A DNA stretch of 64,000 nt, taken from positions 242,162,843 through 242,226,842 of the forward strand of contig NC_090989.1 in NCBI RefSeq assembly GCF_041146395.1, given 5' to 3'. The notes under the pieces are model-generated. The model searched no databases. It had not been told where the DNA came from and worked only from the letters and a program-made list of their open reading frames with translations. The DNA comes from Eulemur rufifrons (lineage: Eukaryota > Chordata > Mammalia > Primates > Lemuridae). How positions within the stretch are numbered: position 1 is the first letter of the stretch; every line of letters begins with the position of its first letter. A program made the position numbers and the translations under genes. Positions 10,835 through 22,728 of this stretch are shown here, piece after piece.

Positions 10835-11035
10835 TTGGAAAACACTGACATACATTATCCTCCTTGGTCCTCATAATAGTTAGGTGAGGTACACAGGAAA
10901 AGCATAGTTATCCCCATTTCAAAGATGAGAAAACGGTTTCATGAATAAAATCTCATAGTCAGTAAATTGCCAGAATTGGTCCTGGTACTCATGTTTTTTA
11001 AATTATCAACCTAATGTTCCTACTATAACACCAAC
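10835..11035 (-). mobile_element. MIR SINE
   Basis: Reverse MIR with 'tccccatttcaaagatgaga' in the core and 'tcatagtcagtaaattgcca' after it. Diverged. Confidence 0.75.
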
Positions 11036-11244
11036 TCCTTTAAAAAATGCAAACTTAGAGCTAAAAGTAAAATTTTATATATTTAGACCTATTTTGGAAT
11101 TTTGTGGTCATTTGAATGTAGGCCACTCAGAAAAAAATTAGCAAGCAAAGAAACTGAGAGCAGATTGCCAAGCTGTGTTACACAGCCTAAGATAGCTTCT
11201 GGTTATCTTAGCCTCCTAGTTTCCATGGCTTTGACTAATTCCCT

Positions 11245-11510
11245 CCACTTGAGTAACTTGCTTCTACCAAAAGAATATGGCAACCTTGAGAAGATGACAT
11301 TTTCCTGATAAGTTTGCAAAAGATTGTGACTTTTGTCTTGCTAGAAGACTTTCTTTCCTGCTGGCCTTGATGAAGCAAGCTGCCACAGAAGAGAGGCTCA
11401 CGTGGCAGGGACCCGAGGGCAACCTCTGGCCAACAGCAAGCAGCCAGCAAACTGATGTCCTCAGTTCAATATCCCTCAGGGAAATGAATCCTGCCGGCCA
11501 TGGTGGAGTC
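11245..11510 (+). mobile_element. MaLR-type LTR fragment (MLT1-like)
   Basis: Sense order is 'aacttgcttctaccaaaaga', then 'attgtgacttttgtcttgct', then 'ccttgatgaagcaagctgcc', 'ctctggccaacagcaagcag', and 'gggaaatgaatcctgccggc'. This is the middle part of an MLT1-like LTR. The 3' polyadenylation part is missing or unrecognisable. Overlapping open frames here are repeat-derived. Confidence 0.72.
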
Positions 11511-12134
11511 GCTTTATTGTAGTAGACGCTATTTTGAGTTTTCATTTTTCTATTTTTAGGAGTGTCTTTATTCTTTTAAAGAGCTTTGTGTACTCATTTT
11601 CTTGCTCTCTTTTCCTCTGCAGGAAATTTATAGCACTGAGCTATCTATACTACTTGCTGGCTTGGATGTGAAGATGATTTTTCCTGCAGGTATTCCCTCT
11701 ACAAACTTCACAAATCTGAATCATACATTTTGCACTGTATGCCAGCAAAATTAAAAATGGCACTTAAACACACACAGACATATGTAAATGAATCACACTA
11801 TAAAAACTTTTAACAAGTGCTGGCAAGTCAGATGGCAGACTTACCCCGAAACCTGTGTCTCCAATAAAACATCATAATTAAACACAAGGCTGACCATAAA
11901 GCATAACATATAATAACAATTAGTTGCAACTTTGCAAGGGGTACAAGACTCGATTAGAAAGTTAAAAGTTAGTTTTCTCAGGTAGAAATTCTTTACCTAC
12001 GCAGTAGGCAGCCAGCAGATTATCATCTATACTTGAGTGGTGAGACGCTACTTGCTCCAACAATAGACACCTGCTGACTTTGGTCCAAGAGGAGACTGAG
12101 TTTATGCAGTCTTACCTGTCTTGTAAGAAAAACA
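11511..12134. other. Unannotated sequence
   Basis: No repeat was assigned. A splice-acceptor-like string 'ctcttttcctctgcag' ends near 11623, but no donor or open frame gives it support. Confidence 0.45.
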
Positions 12135-12137
12135 CTA

Positions 12138-12362
12138 GTGTTTGCCATGTATTGACAGAGTGCCTCCTATGTACCAGATCCTTTGTTAGGCACTGAATGT
12201 GTGTTTCTTTACACTCCATCGACAATTGTCTCTATTTTCCTTATATTAAACTCAGGCTTAAAGTGGTTTACTGACTTTCCTAACAAGCTGTAAGTGGCTG
12301 AATCAGGATTTGAACCCAAGTATGCCTGCTTCATCAATCTGTGCTTTTTCTATCAAAGTTAA
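12138..12362 (-). mobile_element. MIR SINE
   Basis: Reverse MIR. It has the 3' end block 'cctcctatgtaccagatcct', then 'aagctgtaagtggctgaatc' and 'aggatttgaacccaagtatg'. Full-length but diverged. Confidence 0.85.
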
Positions 12363-13037
12363 AGCCTTGATAAAAGACATGAAATTAATGGATATGTGGA
12401 AGCTGGTGAATAGGATACAGTTGTGGCCTTAAACCAGATCCTATTGAACATGAGTTGTTATAGAATAAGCAAGAGAAGCTTCTTCTCTGTGGCTACCTCG
12501 TTCTTGATTGGTTGTAACTTGATATTAAAATCCTACTATTCTAGTTCATAGAATATTGATGCACTGAGGCTTGCATCAATATGACAAGCCTAAACGAATT
12601 AAATCCTGAGCTTGGGCATGTTCTTTCTTCAGAGTGACTCTATGACAGGTGGTCAAAGTCTGAAAATGGAATAAAAGTTTCACGAAGCTATAGCATTACT
12701 TTTTCATTATGTTACTCTCTGACTTTCTCTCTTAGGTGCCTGCTTTGGTGAGACATCATAGAAGAAATTGAGGTGAGAAGAACCTGGAGGTAGGATGGAG
12801 GAGATGAAGGAATTAGTCAATAAAATTCAAATTCTTCTATTCTGAAACAAAAATATTTTTTTTCCAGCTCAGTTTTTAAGGGGTGAAAGAAGGCTCTATA
12901 CATGGGCAAAATGTCTTAGGGTAGCTGTTAACAAAGACATTGATTGCAATGAACTTCCATTTCTTATAATTTCAAAATTCTGTGAAAATACTTATTATAC
13001 TCAACCTTTTAAAAATCCTTAATGGCATACTGCAGTG

Positions 13038-13246
13038 CAGAGGTTGGCAAACTTTTTCTCTAGGGGGCCAGATGGTATATAGTTTTGCCTTTGTAGGCCA
13101 TGTGGTTTCCACAACAACTCAACTTTGCTGTTGTAGCACAGAAGCAGCCATAGATAATACATGAGTGAACTTCTGTGTTCCCATATAATTTTTTAGAATA
13201 AAAATCAGGCAGCAGGACAGATTTGACACAAGGGTCACAGTTTGCT
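13038..13246 (+). mobile_element. hAT-Charlie non-autonomous element
   Basis: The left end is 'cagaggttggcaaacttttt'. The interior has 'taggccatgtggtttccaca', 'aactttgctgttgtagcaca' and 'gaagcagccatagataatac'. The right end is degraded at 'gggtcacagtttgc'. This is a common hAT-Charlie family; I do not assert the exact name. It abuts a MIR on the right. Confidence 0.85.
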
Positions 13247-13480
13247 ATGGCATAGTGGAAGGGGTTCAACTGGAGTTTGATTATGGCTCTGCTATTCTAG
13301 CTAAGTATTCTCGGGAATGCAATTAAATTTAGGTTTGGTGCAGTTTCCTTATATGTATAATGGGGATAATAAAGTCTACTTCACAAGACTGTTATGAAAA
13401 TTAAGCTATGTAGCTAAATATAGCAAACTGGCCCTATAGTTTGGTATAGGTACCTAACAAATATAACTATAATAATTATC
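13247..13480 (+). mobile_element. MIR SINE
   Basis: Sense MIR starting 'tatggcatagtggaaggggt', with the 'cagtttccttatatgtataa' core and 'tggggataataaagtctact'. It ends in A/T-rich sequence. Confidence 0.85.
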
Positions 13481-15056
13481 ATTGCTGTATTATTTAAAAT
13501 TTCTCTGAAGTTTTTTAGGTTGTTTGTTGTCTAACTAATGTATTAATATTTACAGTAAACCAATAAGTGCTGTTGAGGGCAGCTGGAACTGTTTTGGTGA
13601 TTCATCATTGAAGTTCTAGCTCTACTAGAAATAGAAAATTGCTTAAAGATTGTTGGTGCTTGTTTCGTACTTACTGAATTAATACTATTCCCTCTCAGTT
13701 CTTATTTCTCTACTTTGAGTACTTGTCAAGGAAATTACATAGATAAGGGTGCATATGTTTGCTTTACTTCTTTATTTTCCTTGTTGGGTAATTGTGAATA
13801 TGTTGACTGGCATCAAACATGGTTCTCATCTATCCCCACAGCAATAAGCTTCTATTGACTTGAATTCAGACCAGCCCTGGTGGCCTTGTGAGTGGGAAAG
13901 TCTGGGTGTGTCTAGTGTGGTCTGTGGCACCAGGAGGGGCTGGATGCACCTGTTCTACTTGTGGAGCATTGGCACCAAGGTAGTGGCTACTTTTCTATGT
14001 ATTTGTCTTTGCCTTCTTTGTGAAAGGTCACTGGCTGATTTGAGCTGCTGAGCTGAGCCCCACGTGCTGTATATGCCACACTGGCTTTCTCTCTGTGGCA
14101 TTCTGCCTCATTTCTAGAGATGAGTTTGGCTCACAGAAGTGAGACTCTGGCTTTTTATCATTACAAATTTCCCTAGAAGGAGAGAAGGCCATGATCAGAT
14201 CAGAGCCTTCTGAGTCATTGTAGACAAGGACTTACTTAAAGAGAATTTTTTGACTGGAGGAGGAAATTGTGCCAATTGCAATGAAGAAGTCCTAGAACAA
14301 AGCCTGGGGTGTTGACTTAACCATAAATATAAGGGCTACAGTTAACAGACAACTTTCCGTTCCTGCTATTGGAGGGGAGGATCAGTCCTTTCTCCTCTGT
14401 CTTCTTGAGCCCCTTCCCCACTCTTCTTTTTCCCTCTCTCTCTTTTCTTATAATGAAGAGTAAAGACAAATATGATAACAGATCTGCCTTGGGCTGGTGT
14501 GAGACAGGAAAGTCATTTAATAACAAAAGTTGGGTCAAAATTCACTTTTCTCTTTTTGTATTGAAATTATAGTGTGCAAGGGCTAATTAGATTGAAGGCT
14601 TTAGACATGAAGATAATGCAAAAGTGGCTACTGAGAAAAAGCATAAAACAGTCAATAATGCTTAGAGATAACATTACAAGTCTTCACACACTACACATTT
14701 GGATAATACTACAGGAAAAAGGTTTTTTTTGGTAGGTAAAATAGCCCATCCAAGCACCCTCCCCCAAATAATAAAATATTCACTTTAAATCATTATAATT
14801 CTCGAGACATAATAGTGTTTTAAGTTGCATCAAATAACAAGGTTAGTCTATAGGCTACATTGTTTCTTCCTGGCTATCTTTTTTCCCATTTACATGCATG
14901 TGGAGATGATTCTATGCTAGAGCTACCTCGTTCTTTTAAAATTATGAGATATTCTATAATTTAATGTATATTTAGTCCATTTCTTAGTTTACGTAAAAGG
15001 GTTTGTATAATAGTTGCCTCATCATGACAAAGTTAGGAGTCATGTGTCCTTTTAAT
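13481..15056. other. Unannotated sequence
   Basis: No repeat was recognised across about 1.6 kb. Open frames at 13860-14051 and 14317-14572 are short and lack domains. A pyrimidine-rich patch lies at 14388-14450. Confidence 0.5.
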
Positions 15057-15071
15057 GGGTGATGTTTTCTA

Positions 15072-15372
15072 TCTATTTTTCTTTCTTTTTTTTTGAGACA
15101 CATTCTCACTCTGTTGCCCTGGGTAGAGTGATGGCATCATCACAGCTCACAGCAACCTCAAACTCCTGGGCTCAAGCGATCCTCTTGCCTCAGCCTCCCG
15201 AGTAGTTGGGATTACAGGTGTGTACCACAGCGCTCAGCTAATTTTTCTATTTTTATTAGAGTCAGGGTCTCACTCTTGCTCAGGCTGGTCTCCAACTCCT
15301 GAGCTCAAGCAATCCTCCTGCCTTAGCCTCCCAGAGTGCTAGGATTACAGGCATGAGCCACCGCGCCCAAGA
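15072..15372 (-). mobile_element. Alu SINE, reverse orientation
   Basis: Poly(T) followed by 'gagacacattctcactctgt', ending 'ggcatgagccaccgcgccc'. An imperfect target-site duplication is seen: 'gggtgatgttttcta' (15058-15072 region) and 'ggtggtgttttcta' (15373-15386). Dimeric, diverged, without the long lemur linker. Confidence 0.95.
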
Positions 15373-15689
15373 GGTGGTGTTTTCTACTGTAACTCCTCTG
15401 GATTCAGGCATACCTTTGAAACAGCCTAAAATACCTTTGGAGAAGTATTATAGATGTTCATATATACCTAGGGTCTATTTTCATGGCTCACCTGCATTAG
15501 AGATCCAGTTGTGTAGGTTTAATTTGAAATCCAGCAAAAATCAATACCATGGTTGGATTCTGGTTGAACAAGTTGCCATTAATCCAATGTGGGATGGGAT
15601 TGAATGGTGGCTCCTCCACACCCTCACAGCAGTGTACCAATTTGGCTTTGTGCCTTTTTTTCTCCCCCTCTCCTTTCATTACTTCATGT

Positions 15690-15825
15690 AATTGTTTGTG
15701 TACATGTCTGGTTTCCTCACTCTTTTAAGGGCAGGGGCCATGCCTTACTCTTCTTGGTATTATTCAGTGCTTCTAGTACAGGGCCTGGTCCAGAGGCGTT
15801 GCTCAAGAAATGTGTGTTAGGGAAA
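15690..15825 (+). mobile_element. L2 LINE 3' end
   Basis: Sense L2 terminus with 'taagggcaggggccatgcct' and 'cttctagtacagggcctggt', then 'gcgttgctcaagaaatgtgt'. Confidence 0.75.
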
Positions 15826-17044
15826 TAATTATACGTAAGCTAGAAATTCTAATTTGGATTCCTGTGTCTGAACAATTTACTTTCAGCTTTTTGGGTGGGA
15901 TAAAGAAGAAATATGGGATTTCTGTATATATTATACAGTACTTTAGGTACATTTGTTGAGTAGTAGAATTTAGTAGCTGCCACGCGAGTTCAGAATCCTT
16001 TGTGGTTTTCCTGTGTGAACTTCACCTCCATCACTAGCCATGCCTCAATGCTGGTGACTCTCATCCTGGCATGTTTTGGCAGGACTCTACCTGGTTTGCA
16101 CAATCTACATTGGCTTCTAGTTTCAACAAGAATTGTTTACATGCATTTAATTTTAGCTCTTGGGCTATAACATGTCATTGTTCTTTTTACTTATCTCCTT
16201 CCCTTACTTTTGGAAACAGGACAGACATCTTCAATTCTTGCTGTTCCTGTTTGGTGTGCTCTTAGATTAATTTTAGCTTTGCTCTTCAGCTTTCATGACA
16301 CTTCAAGACATTTTCCAGTCATATTTCCTGTATAAGAAAATGTAGACTATGTCACCACAAAGGGAAGTGGAGATTGGGGGGCATTACTTAAATCATTCAG
16401 GGAACTTATCTCCTGGTTTGAAGGGAAATTAAAGCAAAGTATTTGGAATAATTTATCTCATTTGATTGTTCTATATTCAATTCAAAATACATTCAACTCT
16501 TATTCAATTTTATCTGTTGCTGTCACAATGAATCTGGAAAAAAATATACCTGGGGCTTAGTTTAAATAAATAAATAATTTAAAAAATGCATAGTAGAATT
16601 TTTTTTTTCATATTTAGGGAAAAATGAATACCCTAGGAGCATAATAATGAACTTTGGGCAAAACAATATTTTCCTAAGAAAGAGTAGGCCGTGAAAAACT
16701 GAAAGTACTTGAAGCAGTCTTGCACAAGTGCTTTGAAAAGTCTCTTGCACAATTCTATTTCTTTATAGTACTTACCCAATCATATTTCATAATGACTTTC
16801 TATAAACAATTTTCTTGACAAGAAGCTTAAAGATGCAAAAATAATGGGAGCATTTTTGGGAGAAAATATTGTTATAGTTGCTTACTTCTACACTGTAACA
16901 GACATAAAACTATGGATTTTTTTAGCGCAATTTTTGTGTGTCAATTCTCAAGGAGACAGGAAATTCAATACACTGTAGGAGGTATGAGTTTGCCACCTAG
17001 AGGAGAAATGTGAAATTCAACTTTTCTCCAAGTTACTTTAGTAG
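15826..17044. other. Unannotated sequence
   Basis: About 1.2 kb in which I recognise no repeat. Minus-strand and plus-strand frames of about 60 codons are present but featureless. Confidence 0.5.
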
Positions 17045-17180
17045 AATTCATTAATTTATTCTTTCATTTAATTATTTACTCATTTAATTATTCAAAAAAT
17101 GATTAACTATCTGCTAGGCTTAATTATTGTGCCAGTGCAGGTTTGATAAATCCGTTCAAGAGCTATGAGCTCAAAGAAAC
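17045..17180 (-). mobile_element. L2 LINE 3' end, reverse orientation
   Basis: Starts with 'attcattaatttattctttc', the reversed (aatg)n tail, followed by 'ctatctgctaggcttaatta'. Highly diverged. Confidence 0.55.
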
Positions 17181-17599
17181 CACAAAGTATATCTTACTTT
17201 AATTCCTCAGCTGCCTCTCTTTAAAATCTTTTATTTTTAAGAGAGTATAACCCAAATATCAGGATAATTCTAAATATCCATATTTGGGATAGAGATTACT
17301 TTTACCTCTCGGGCTATAATAAAACTATTCTTTTTTATTCATCCTGTCTCTTTAATTTTTCTTCTTTGATCTTTAAGAAACAAATTGGATATGGACAAGA
17401 TATAATTCCTTCTGTCAAGGAACTCACAAGATAATGGATTAGTGGTGGAGGTCAACAATTCTGTCATTAAAAATGTGACAGAGATAATTTCTAGAATAAA
17501 TCCACCATTTGGTAAAGATAATATATATGTATTTTTGTACCATTTATTATATTTCAATTATTTTTAAAGTTAAAAAAATTATTTTCCTCCTTTTGTATT

Positions 17600-17655
17600 A
17601 CAAGCAGTATCTGGCATAGTTTATGCATAGTAAGTATTCGAGAAATAGTGATTTT
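17600..17655 (+). mobile_element. Short MIR/L2 3' end fragment
   Basis: 'gtatctggcatagtttatgc' followed by 'atagtaagtattcgagaaat' resembles the shared MIR/L2 terminus. Too short to assign. Confidence 0.4.
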
Positions 17656-18213
17656 TATTGTTGACTTGAACATTTTGGAGCGGAACTTACTTTGGAAAGA
17701 AATGCTGACATTCATTCGCCTGAGAAAATTTCCAATAATGACATGGATTCTTTCCCTTATCAATATTTATTCTCAATTAAATTTAGACATTTTTTTTGCC
17801 AAATGATTCTAGGAAACAATGCATCAACAATATTTAAAATAACAAAACTTAAAACCACACATAATTTTTCAAGGCTAAGTATCATTAAAAGGGGATCTAA
17901 AGCTTTAGACTTTGTTACTCAGTGGAACTAGAATCATTAATATCTCACTCAGAGGAGGCCAGGTCATCTTAGCAGTTTAACTTCCTCTGAGCTTCCCATG
18001 TTCTCTCCCTGAAAGGACCACCTCAAATCCCTCCAGGAGGCCTGCCATTATGAAACTAGTATGATTTTTCTTTTGGCTCTTGTCCTATTTACCTTCATGT
18101 GGCAACAAGAGTCAACTGTCCATATTTACCAATACTCTGTCACTGTTTTGGCTGTATCTTAATTGTGCAACATTTGTTTAATTTGTATTTTAACATTTGT
18201 GTGAGTGGCAGTG
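17656..18213. other. Unannotated sequence
   Basis: A/T-rich, with an open frame of 79 codons at 17692-17931 and another frame overlapping it on the opposite strand. No domain or repeat seen. Confidence 0.5.
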
Positions 18214-18239
18214 TTGGTGTAATCTTTCGATTACACCAA
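18214..18239. repeat. Perfect 11-bp hairpin, 4-nt loop
   Basis: 'ttggtgtaatc' (18214-18224) and 'gattacaccaa' (18229-18239) are exact reverse complements around the loop 'tttc'. No terminator, tRNA or transposon context was recognised. Confidence 0.8.
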
Positions 18240-18424
18240 GCTTCTAGGGGCTAGAGGCCAGCACTATTTTCTAAATTTTTTGAATGAGGAAATATAGGTT
18301 ACCACAATCAAAGTGGAATGGCAGATTATGGTAGATATTTGGGTAATTCATATAGTCTCTTAAAAAACCAGATTGTAGAAAGAGGTGACTTAACAATTAG
18401 GTATGGCAGCTACCATAAGCCATT

Positions 18425-18700
18425 GAAGATCTCTCCCCTAGCTTCTGGTAATTTCATGGCTTATGGTAGCATAACTCCAACCTGCAGATAGAGTTCTTCC
18501 TGTGCAGGTCTCTACAGCCAAAATTCTCCTTTTTATAAGGACACCAGTCATATTAGATTAGGGGCTAATCCTACTCCAGTAAGACCTCATCTTAACTATA
18601 TCTGCAAGAACTATATTTCCAAATAAGGTCACATTCTGAGGTAATAGGAGTTTGGATTTCAACATGTGAATTTTGAGGGGACATGTTCGGCCCATAGCAA
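18425..18700 (-). mobile_element. MaLR LTR, 5' half, reverse orientation
   Basis: The plus strand reads 'ttataaggacaccagtcata', 'aaataaggtcacattctgag', 'tcaacatgtgaattttgagg' and ends 'gttcggcccatagca', the reverse of an MLT1-like LTR start. The LTR's 3' half is not found on its left. Confidence 0.85.
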
Positions 18701-18774
18701 ATGAAGTGGGAAAATTTTGACGGCCCGAAATTTTGGTAAAGTTCATTCAGGAGCTAAGGTCAGAAAAACCATGC

Positions 18775-18897
18775 AGTGTGCCTGCCAACTCCTCCGTCTC
18801 AGACTTGTACCCTCGGGGACTGTGAGACAATAAACTTCTGTTTTTAAGCCACTCAGTTTGTGGTACTTTGTACAGCAGCCTTAGCAAACTAATATAC
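18775..18897 (+). mobile_element. MaLR LTR, 3' half, forward orientation
   Basis: 'gactgtgagacaataaactt' holds an aataaa signal, followed by 'taagccactcagtttgtggt' and 'agcagccttagcaaactaat'. This is the 3' end of an MLT1-like LTR in sense orientation, about 75 bp from the oppositely oriented 5' half. Confidence 0.88.
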
Positions 18898-18959
18898 CAT
18901 TCTAACTGTAATGATCAGCCAAGATTCTACGATCATGTGTCATCTATCGTATTCCTCAT

Positions 18960-19120
18960 TAGCATCCTACCCTGTAGATATTAGTGCCTTCTCAATATAA
19001 ATTTGGAAATGAGGCCTCAGAGAAATTAAATGACAAGTTCAAGGTGTCACAGAAATTTCACCATAGTGCCAGTGTTTGAACCCAAGTCAATCTGACTCCA
19101 AAGTATACTCACTCCACTCA
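18960..19120 (-). mobile_element. MIR SINE fragment
   Basis: Reverse MIR: 'atttggaaatgaggcctcag', 'ttaaatgacaagttcaaggt' and 'agtgtttgaacccaagtcaa'. Confidence 0.75.
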
Positions 19121-20059
19121 ATTCTAGTCCAATCCAGATGTTCACAGACAGCCAGACAACAGCTGGAGGTGTGGGTGGTGATTTTGGGTTGAGAAGGAGA
19201 TCATGGCCGACATCAGACTGTCAATAAAGCAGGCTGGGAGAAGTTTTATGAAGCCAAGCAACTATGCAGGGCACATTAGAGACGGTAGGATTGTTCTTAC
19301 GTGTGGATTCCGTGTTCTGGTAAGTGAAATCCCTAATATCCCTGAGTTAGTCCAGTTCAGGCAATAGTAAACAGAAGGCTGGAGACAGTGGGTGTACGTG
19401 AATGTCTCCTTTGCAGCTGGGTGTCTATTGTCAACCACTGCAATTATATGAATACTGAGATCTACAATTTATAAACCAGTGCAACACAAATCTCTTGTGC
19501 ACACTGATTTGATCTTATCAATGTTTTTGTCAGGTAGACACAGTCAGTGGTCAAGGAGGAAACTTAAATACTCAACATACTCCCTGACCCCAGGTGACAG
19601 GGTAAGCTTTGGTGTCAGAATGGACCTCCACGTTTTCTGATTCCAATCCAGCATTCTTTCTGTCGTTTCTCACTGCCTGTAGACTCAGCTTTGATTTTTC
19701 TGATTTTTCTTAATCACTCCTGTGGTTTCATACCACTCCCTCTCTCTCACTAAATAACTGCCAAAGCAAAAATTCCCATGAAAACGAAAGCAAATGCACC
19801 AGAGAGGTTGATGGATGGCATAAAGAGAAGTTATGTTGCAACGTGGTGTCCTTCAATGCAACAAAGAAAAGAGGTATGTTGGGAGGAAAAGAAAAGAGAG
19901 AAAATTAAAGACAATCTGAGGTGGTGAGGAGAGCAAATGCTGCACATGTGCCTGAACCTCTTCAACAGATGTGATCTTTAAGAGTCGTGTATAAGGTGAG
20001 CAGAAGTGAAATGCGCTGTGGAAATTGTCCAGCTGTTGAGATCTTATTCTGAGCCACTA
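19121..20059. other. Unannotated sequence
   Basis: No repeat assigned. A donor-like 'tctggtaagtgaa' occurs near 19316-19328 without a matching open exon. Confidence 0.45.
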
Positions 20060-20089
20060 CTTCACTCAGAGCCACTACTCTGAGTGAAG
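20060..20089. repeat. Perfect 12-bp hairpin with nested direct repeat
   Basis: 'cttcactcagag' (20060-20071) is the exact reverse complement of 'ctctgagtgaag' (20078-20089), with loop 'ccacta'. The 10-mer 'gagccactac' occurs at 20051-20060 and again at 20069-20078. Confidence 0.85.
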
Positions 20090-20437
20090 AAAACTCCGGT
20101 TAAACCCTAGTTTGCTTATGCAGAGGATTTTGCCCCACTTCATCCAGAAAGCTTCTTAACAACATCACACAAACATAATAACCCCAAGACAATTTTTGTT
20201 TACCGGGAAAATTTGCTTAAACAGGAACATTAAACTTTGTGTAGTTCTACTACATGAACATATGATAATGTTCATGGTGACCTCCTACTGTAATGTAAAG
20301 AGTTAATTCTCTGAATCTATTGCAAAAAGATGAAAAGTAACACTTTCTTAGGGCTTTGGACTTCCTTACTTGATATATGACTGAAAAATCACTAGAAACC
20401 ATATCTTATTTATTTTGTATCTTTATTTGCACCTACC
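20090..20437. other. Unannotated sequence
   Basis: Ordinary A/T-rich DNA between the hairpin and the next Alu. Nothing recognised. Confidence 0.5.
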
Positions 20438-20735
20438 TTTTTTTTCTTTTTTGGAGACAGAGTCTTGCTCTGTTGCCCAGGCTGGAGTGCAGTGATGTCA
20501 TCATAGCTCGCTGCAGCCTTGAACTCTTGGGCTCAAGCTATCCTTCTGCCTCAGCCTCCCGAATAGCTGGGACTACAGGTGTTTGCCACTATGCCTGGCT
20601 AATTCTTTTTATTTTTTGTAGAGACAGAGTCTCGCTCTTACTCAGGCTGATCTCAAACTCCTGGCCTTAAGTGATCCTCCTGCTTTGGCCTCCCAAAGTG
20701 CTAGGATTACAGATATGAGTCACCTTGCCTGGCCA
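20438..20735 (-). mobile_element. Alu SINE (J-like), reverse orientation
   Basis: Poly(T), then 'gagacagagtcttgctctgt', and a 3' end 'atgagtcaccttgcctggcca'-type terminus. It retains 'tcatcatagctcgctgcagc', a feature of old Alu subfamilies. The open frame 20377-20670 reads through it and is not a gene. Confidence 0.95.
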
Positions 20736-21344
20736 AACATATTTTTTGATGATTAATAAAGGGTGCTGTATTTTATTTAGATTCTAGATATTATTTTTCT
20801 ATAAACTTAAATTATTTTAATAAAGATGTTTAAAGACACTTTACACTAAAAAACTGAATCAATTTGACTTGTATTTCCTTCTGTTTGAGAAGAAAACTCA
20901 CAAACACCAGAGCAACTGTTTTCGTTTCGAAAAAAAATTTAGAAATCATTCAGAAGCAATAGGGAGTGGCCCTGATCCCTGTGCTTTTATTTGTGGGCAG
21001 GTAAACTTCATATTTCCCAACATACCATAATCTCAGTGTAATTGGCCTAATTCCATGGTGAATAATTAGATGTAGCTTACCAGGGCAGGTTTGGATGGAG
21101 AAAGCAGTCACACCGTGCTGGGAATCTATTAGCCAGGTTTACTGTGTTTTATATAAGTTGACAGACTCACCTCACTTGTTGATGGACTAGCCCAGCAGGT
21201 TATACAGGTGAGATCACTGCTGGCTCATTCATTGCTGGGCTTGGTAGACAGAAGAGGCCATGAAATAAACGGCCTGACTTTGGGTTTCAGAAATTCTCTT
21301 TCTTATTTCCTTTCTCAAACCCCTTCTTCTACCAACTCCTTAGA
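20736..21344. other. Unannotated sequence
   Basis: No repeat recognised. The 81-codon frame at 21208-21453 runs into the L2 below. Confidence 0.5.
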
Positions 21345-21500
21345 GGCTAAAATATTTATTCAAAAATTCATTAATTCATTCAACAAATATTTATCAAATA
21401 CTGACAATGTTTCAGGCACTGACCCAGGGATTAGAAATATAATAGTGAACTAGACACTTCCTGACTTCAAGGGCCTATAAACAAATAACTATAGTACTCA
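21345..21500 (-). mobile_element. L2 LINE 3' end, reverse orientation
   Basis: 'attaattcattcaacaaata' followed by 'tgtttcaggcactgacccag' and 'tcctgacttcaagggcctat' fits reversed L2. Confidence 0.75.
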
Positions 21501-22728
21501 CTGGAAAATGTTACAATTCACAGAGCTCAGTAGTTCAAATCCTTATTATTTCTGTCTTTGAAAAGCAGACAGTGCACAAATGCTCTTTAAGAGGGGATGG
21601 CATAGAAATGTATTCATGCATTTCAACACATAAAATGAATGAATGCACGCAGACAAGTTCGTCTGTTTCACTGTGAGGTTGTAAGTACTCAGACTTCACC
21701 TGGCCACCCCTGAGGCGCCATGGAAGCACCTCTCCAGGGGGTCTCTATTCATATCGTCTTTGGGTCCTTGGGTATCTTCAGATTGTTGTCTCCCAAGTTC
21801 TCAGACTCAGTAGTAAGATAAAAAAAAATTGACCATAATACTAATCTTGGCCTTATTATGTTAAAAAAAGCAAAACAGATATTATTGAATTTACTTCTCC
21901 GAAAGCCCTTTTGCTTCTGCAAAAGTCTCTTGAATTCTTATGTCACACCATCATACAGGAACGACTATGCTTAAATTCTCCTTGTCGATTAATGTACATG
22001 ACTGAGTTATGTGTTGCCACGGCCATGAAAAGTATATGTTTTGAAAATCTAGTCACAAGTTTTATGACATTCCTATTAATAGGCTGTCACTGTTATAACA
22101 CTGTCTATACAGGAATTGTAATTCCATCTGTTTGTTTTTGTTTTTAGCTTCTCTTCCCCACCCCTAGAATTGTAAGGGGATATCAGGTCTATATTTTATT
22201 TGGTTATGAATCTTTGGGTTATTTCTAGGAATAATATCCATATTAATTAATTTAATAAAAATGCATTGAGGGTTACCCTGTGCTTAAACTTTTCCAATGT
22301 TATGAGAGTGATTGGCTAAAATTTTCCCACATTTATTAGCAATTTGAGAGGTTTTTTCTCCATGAATTTTAAACACTGGTAAAGCCTGTCTCATACTCAT
22401 AGATTTTTCTCTACCATAAGAAATCTATGATGTTGAATAAGGTATGAATTATAGTTTAAGGCTTTTTCACTTTCACTGCATTTAGAAGGTATTTCTTCTC
22501 CATCAAAAACTATTCACAGACACATACACACACACATGCTATTTTGATTTTCCTCAGATCTACACAGCTTTCCATTGTTGGGCACATGTTAATATATTGA
22601 CCTAGGTGGAGACTGTGTTTGCTCTCAAGGAATTTATAATCTAGTAGGTGAGAAATTTGCCTCTTTCAAAATGTCACACTACTTTCCACTCCTTAGGTTG
22701 TGAAAGCAGTTTTTTATGCTTTATTTCA
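21501..22728. other. Unannotated sequence
   Basis: No repeat assigned. Short (CA)n-like patch at 22525-22535. Open frames of 64-78 codons have no features. Confidence 0.5.
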
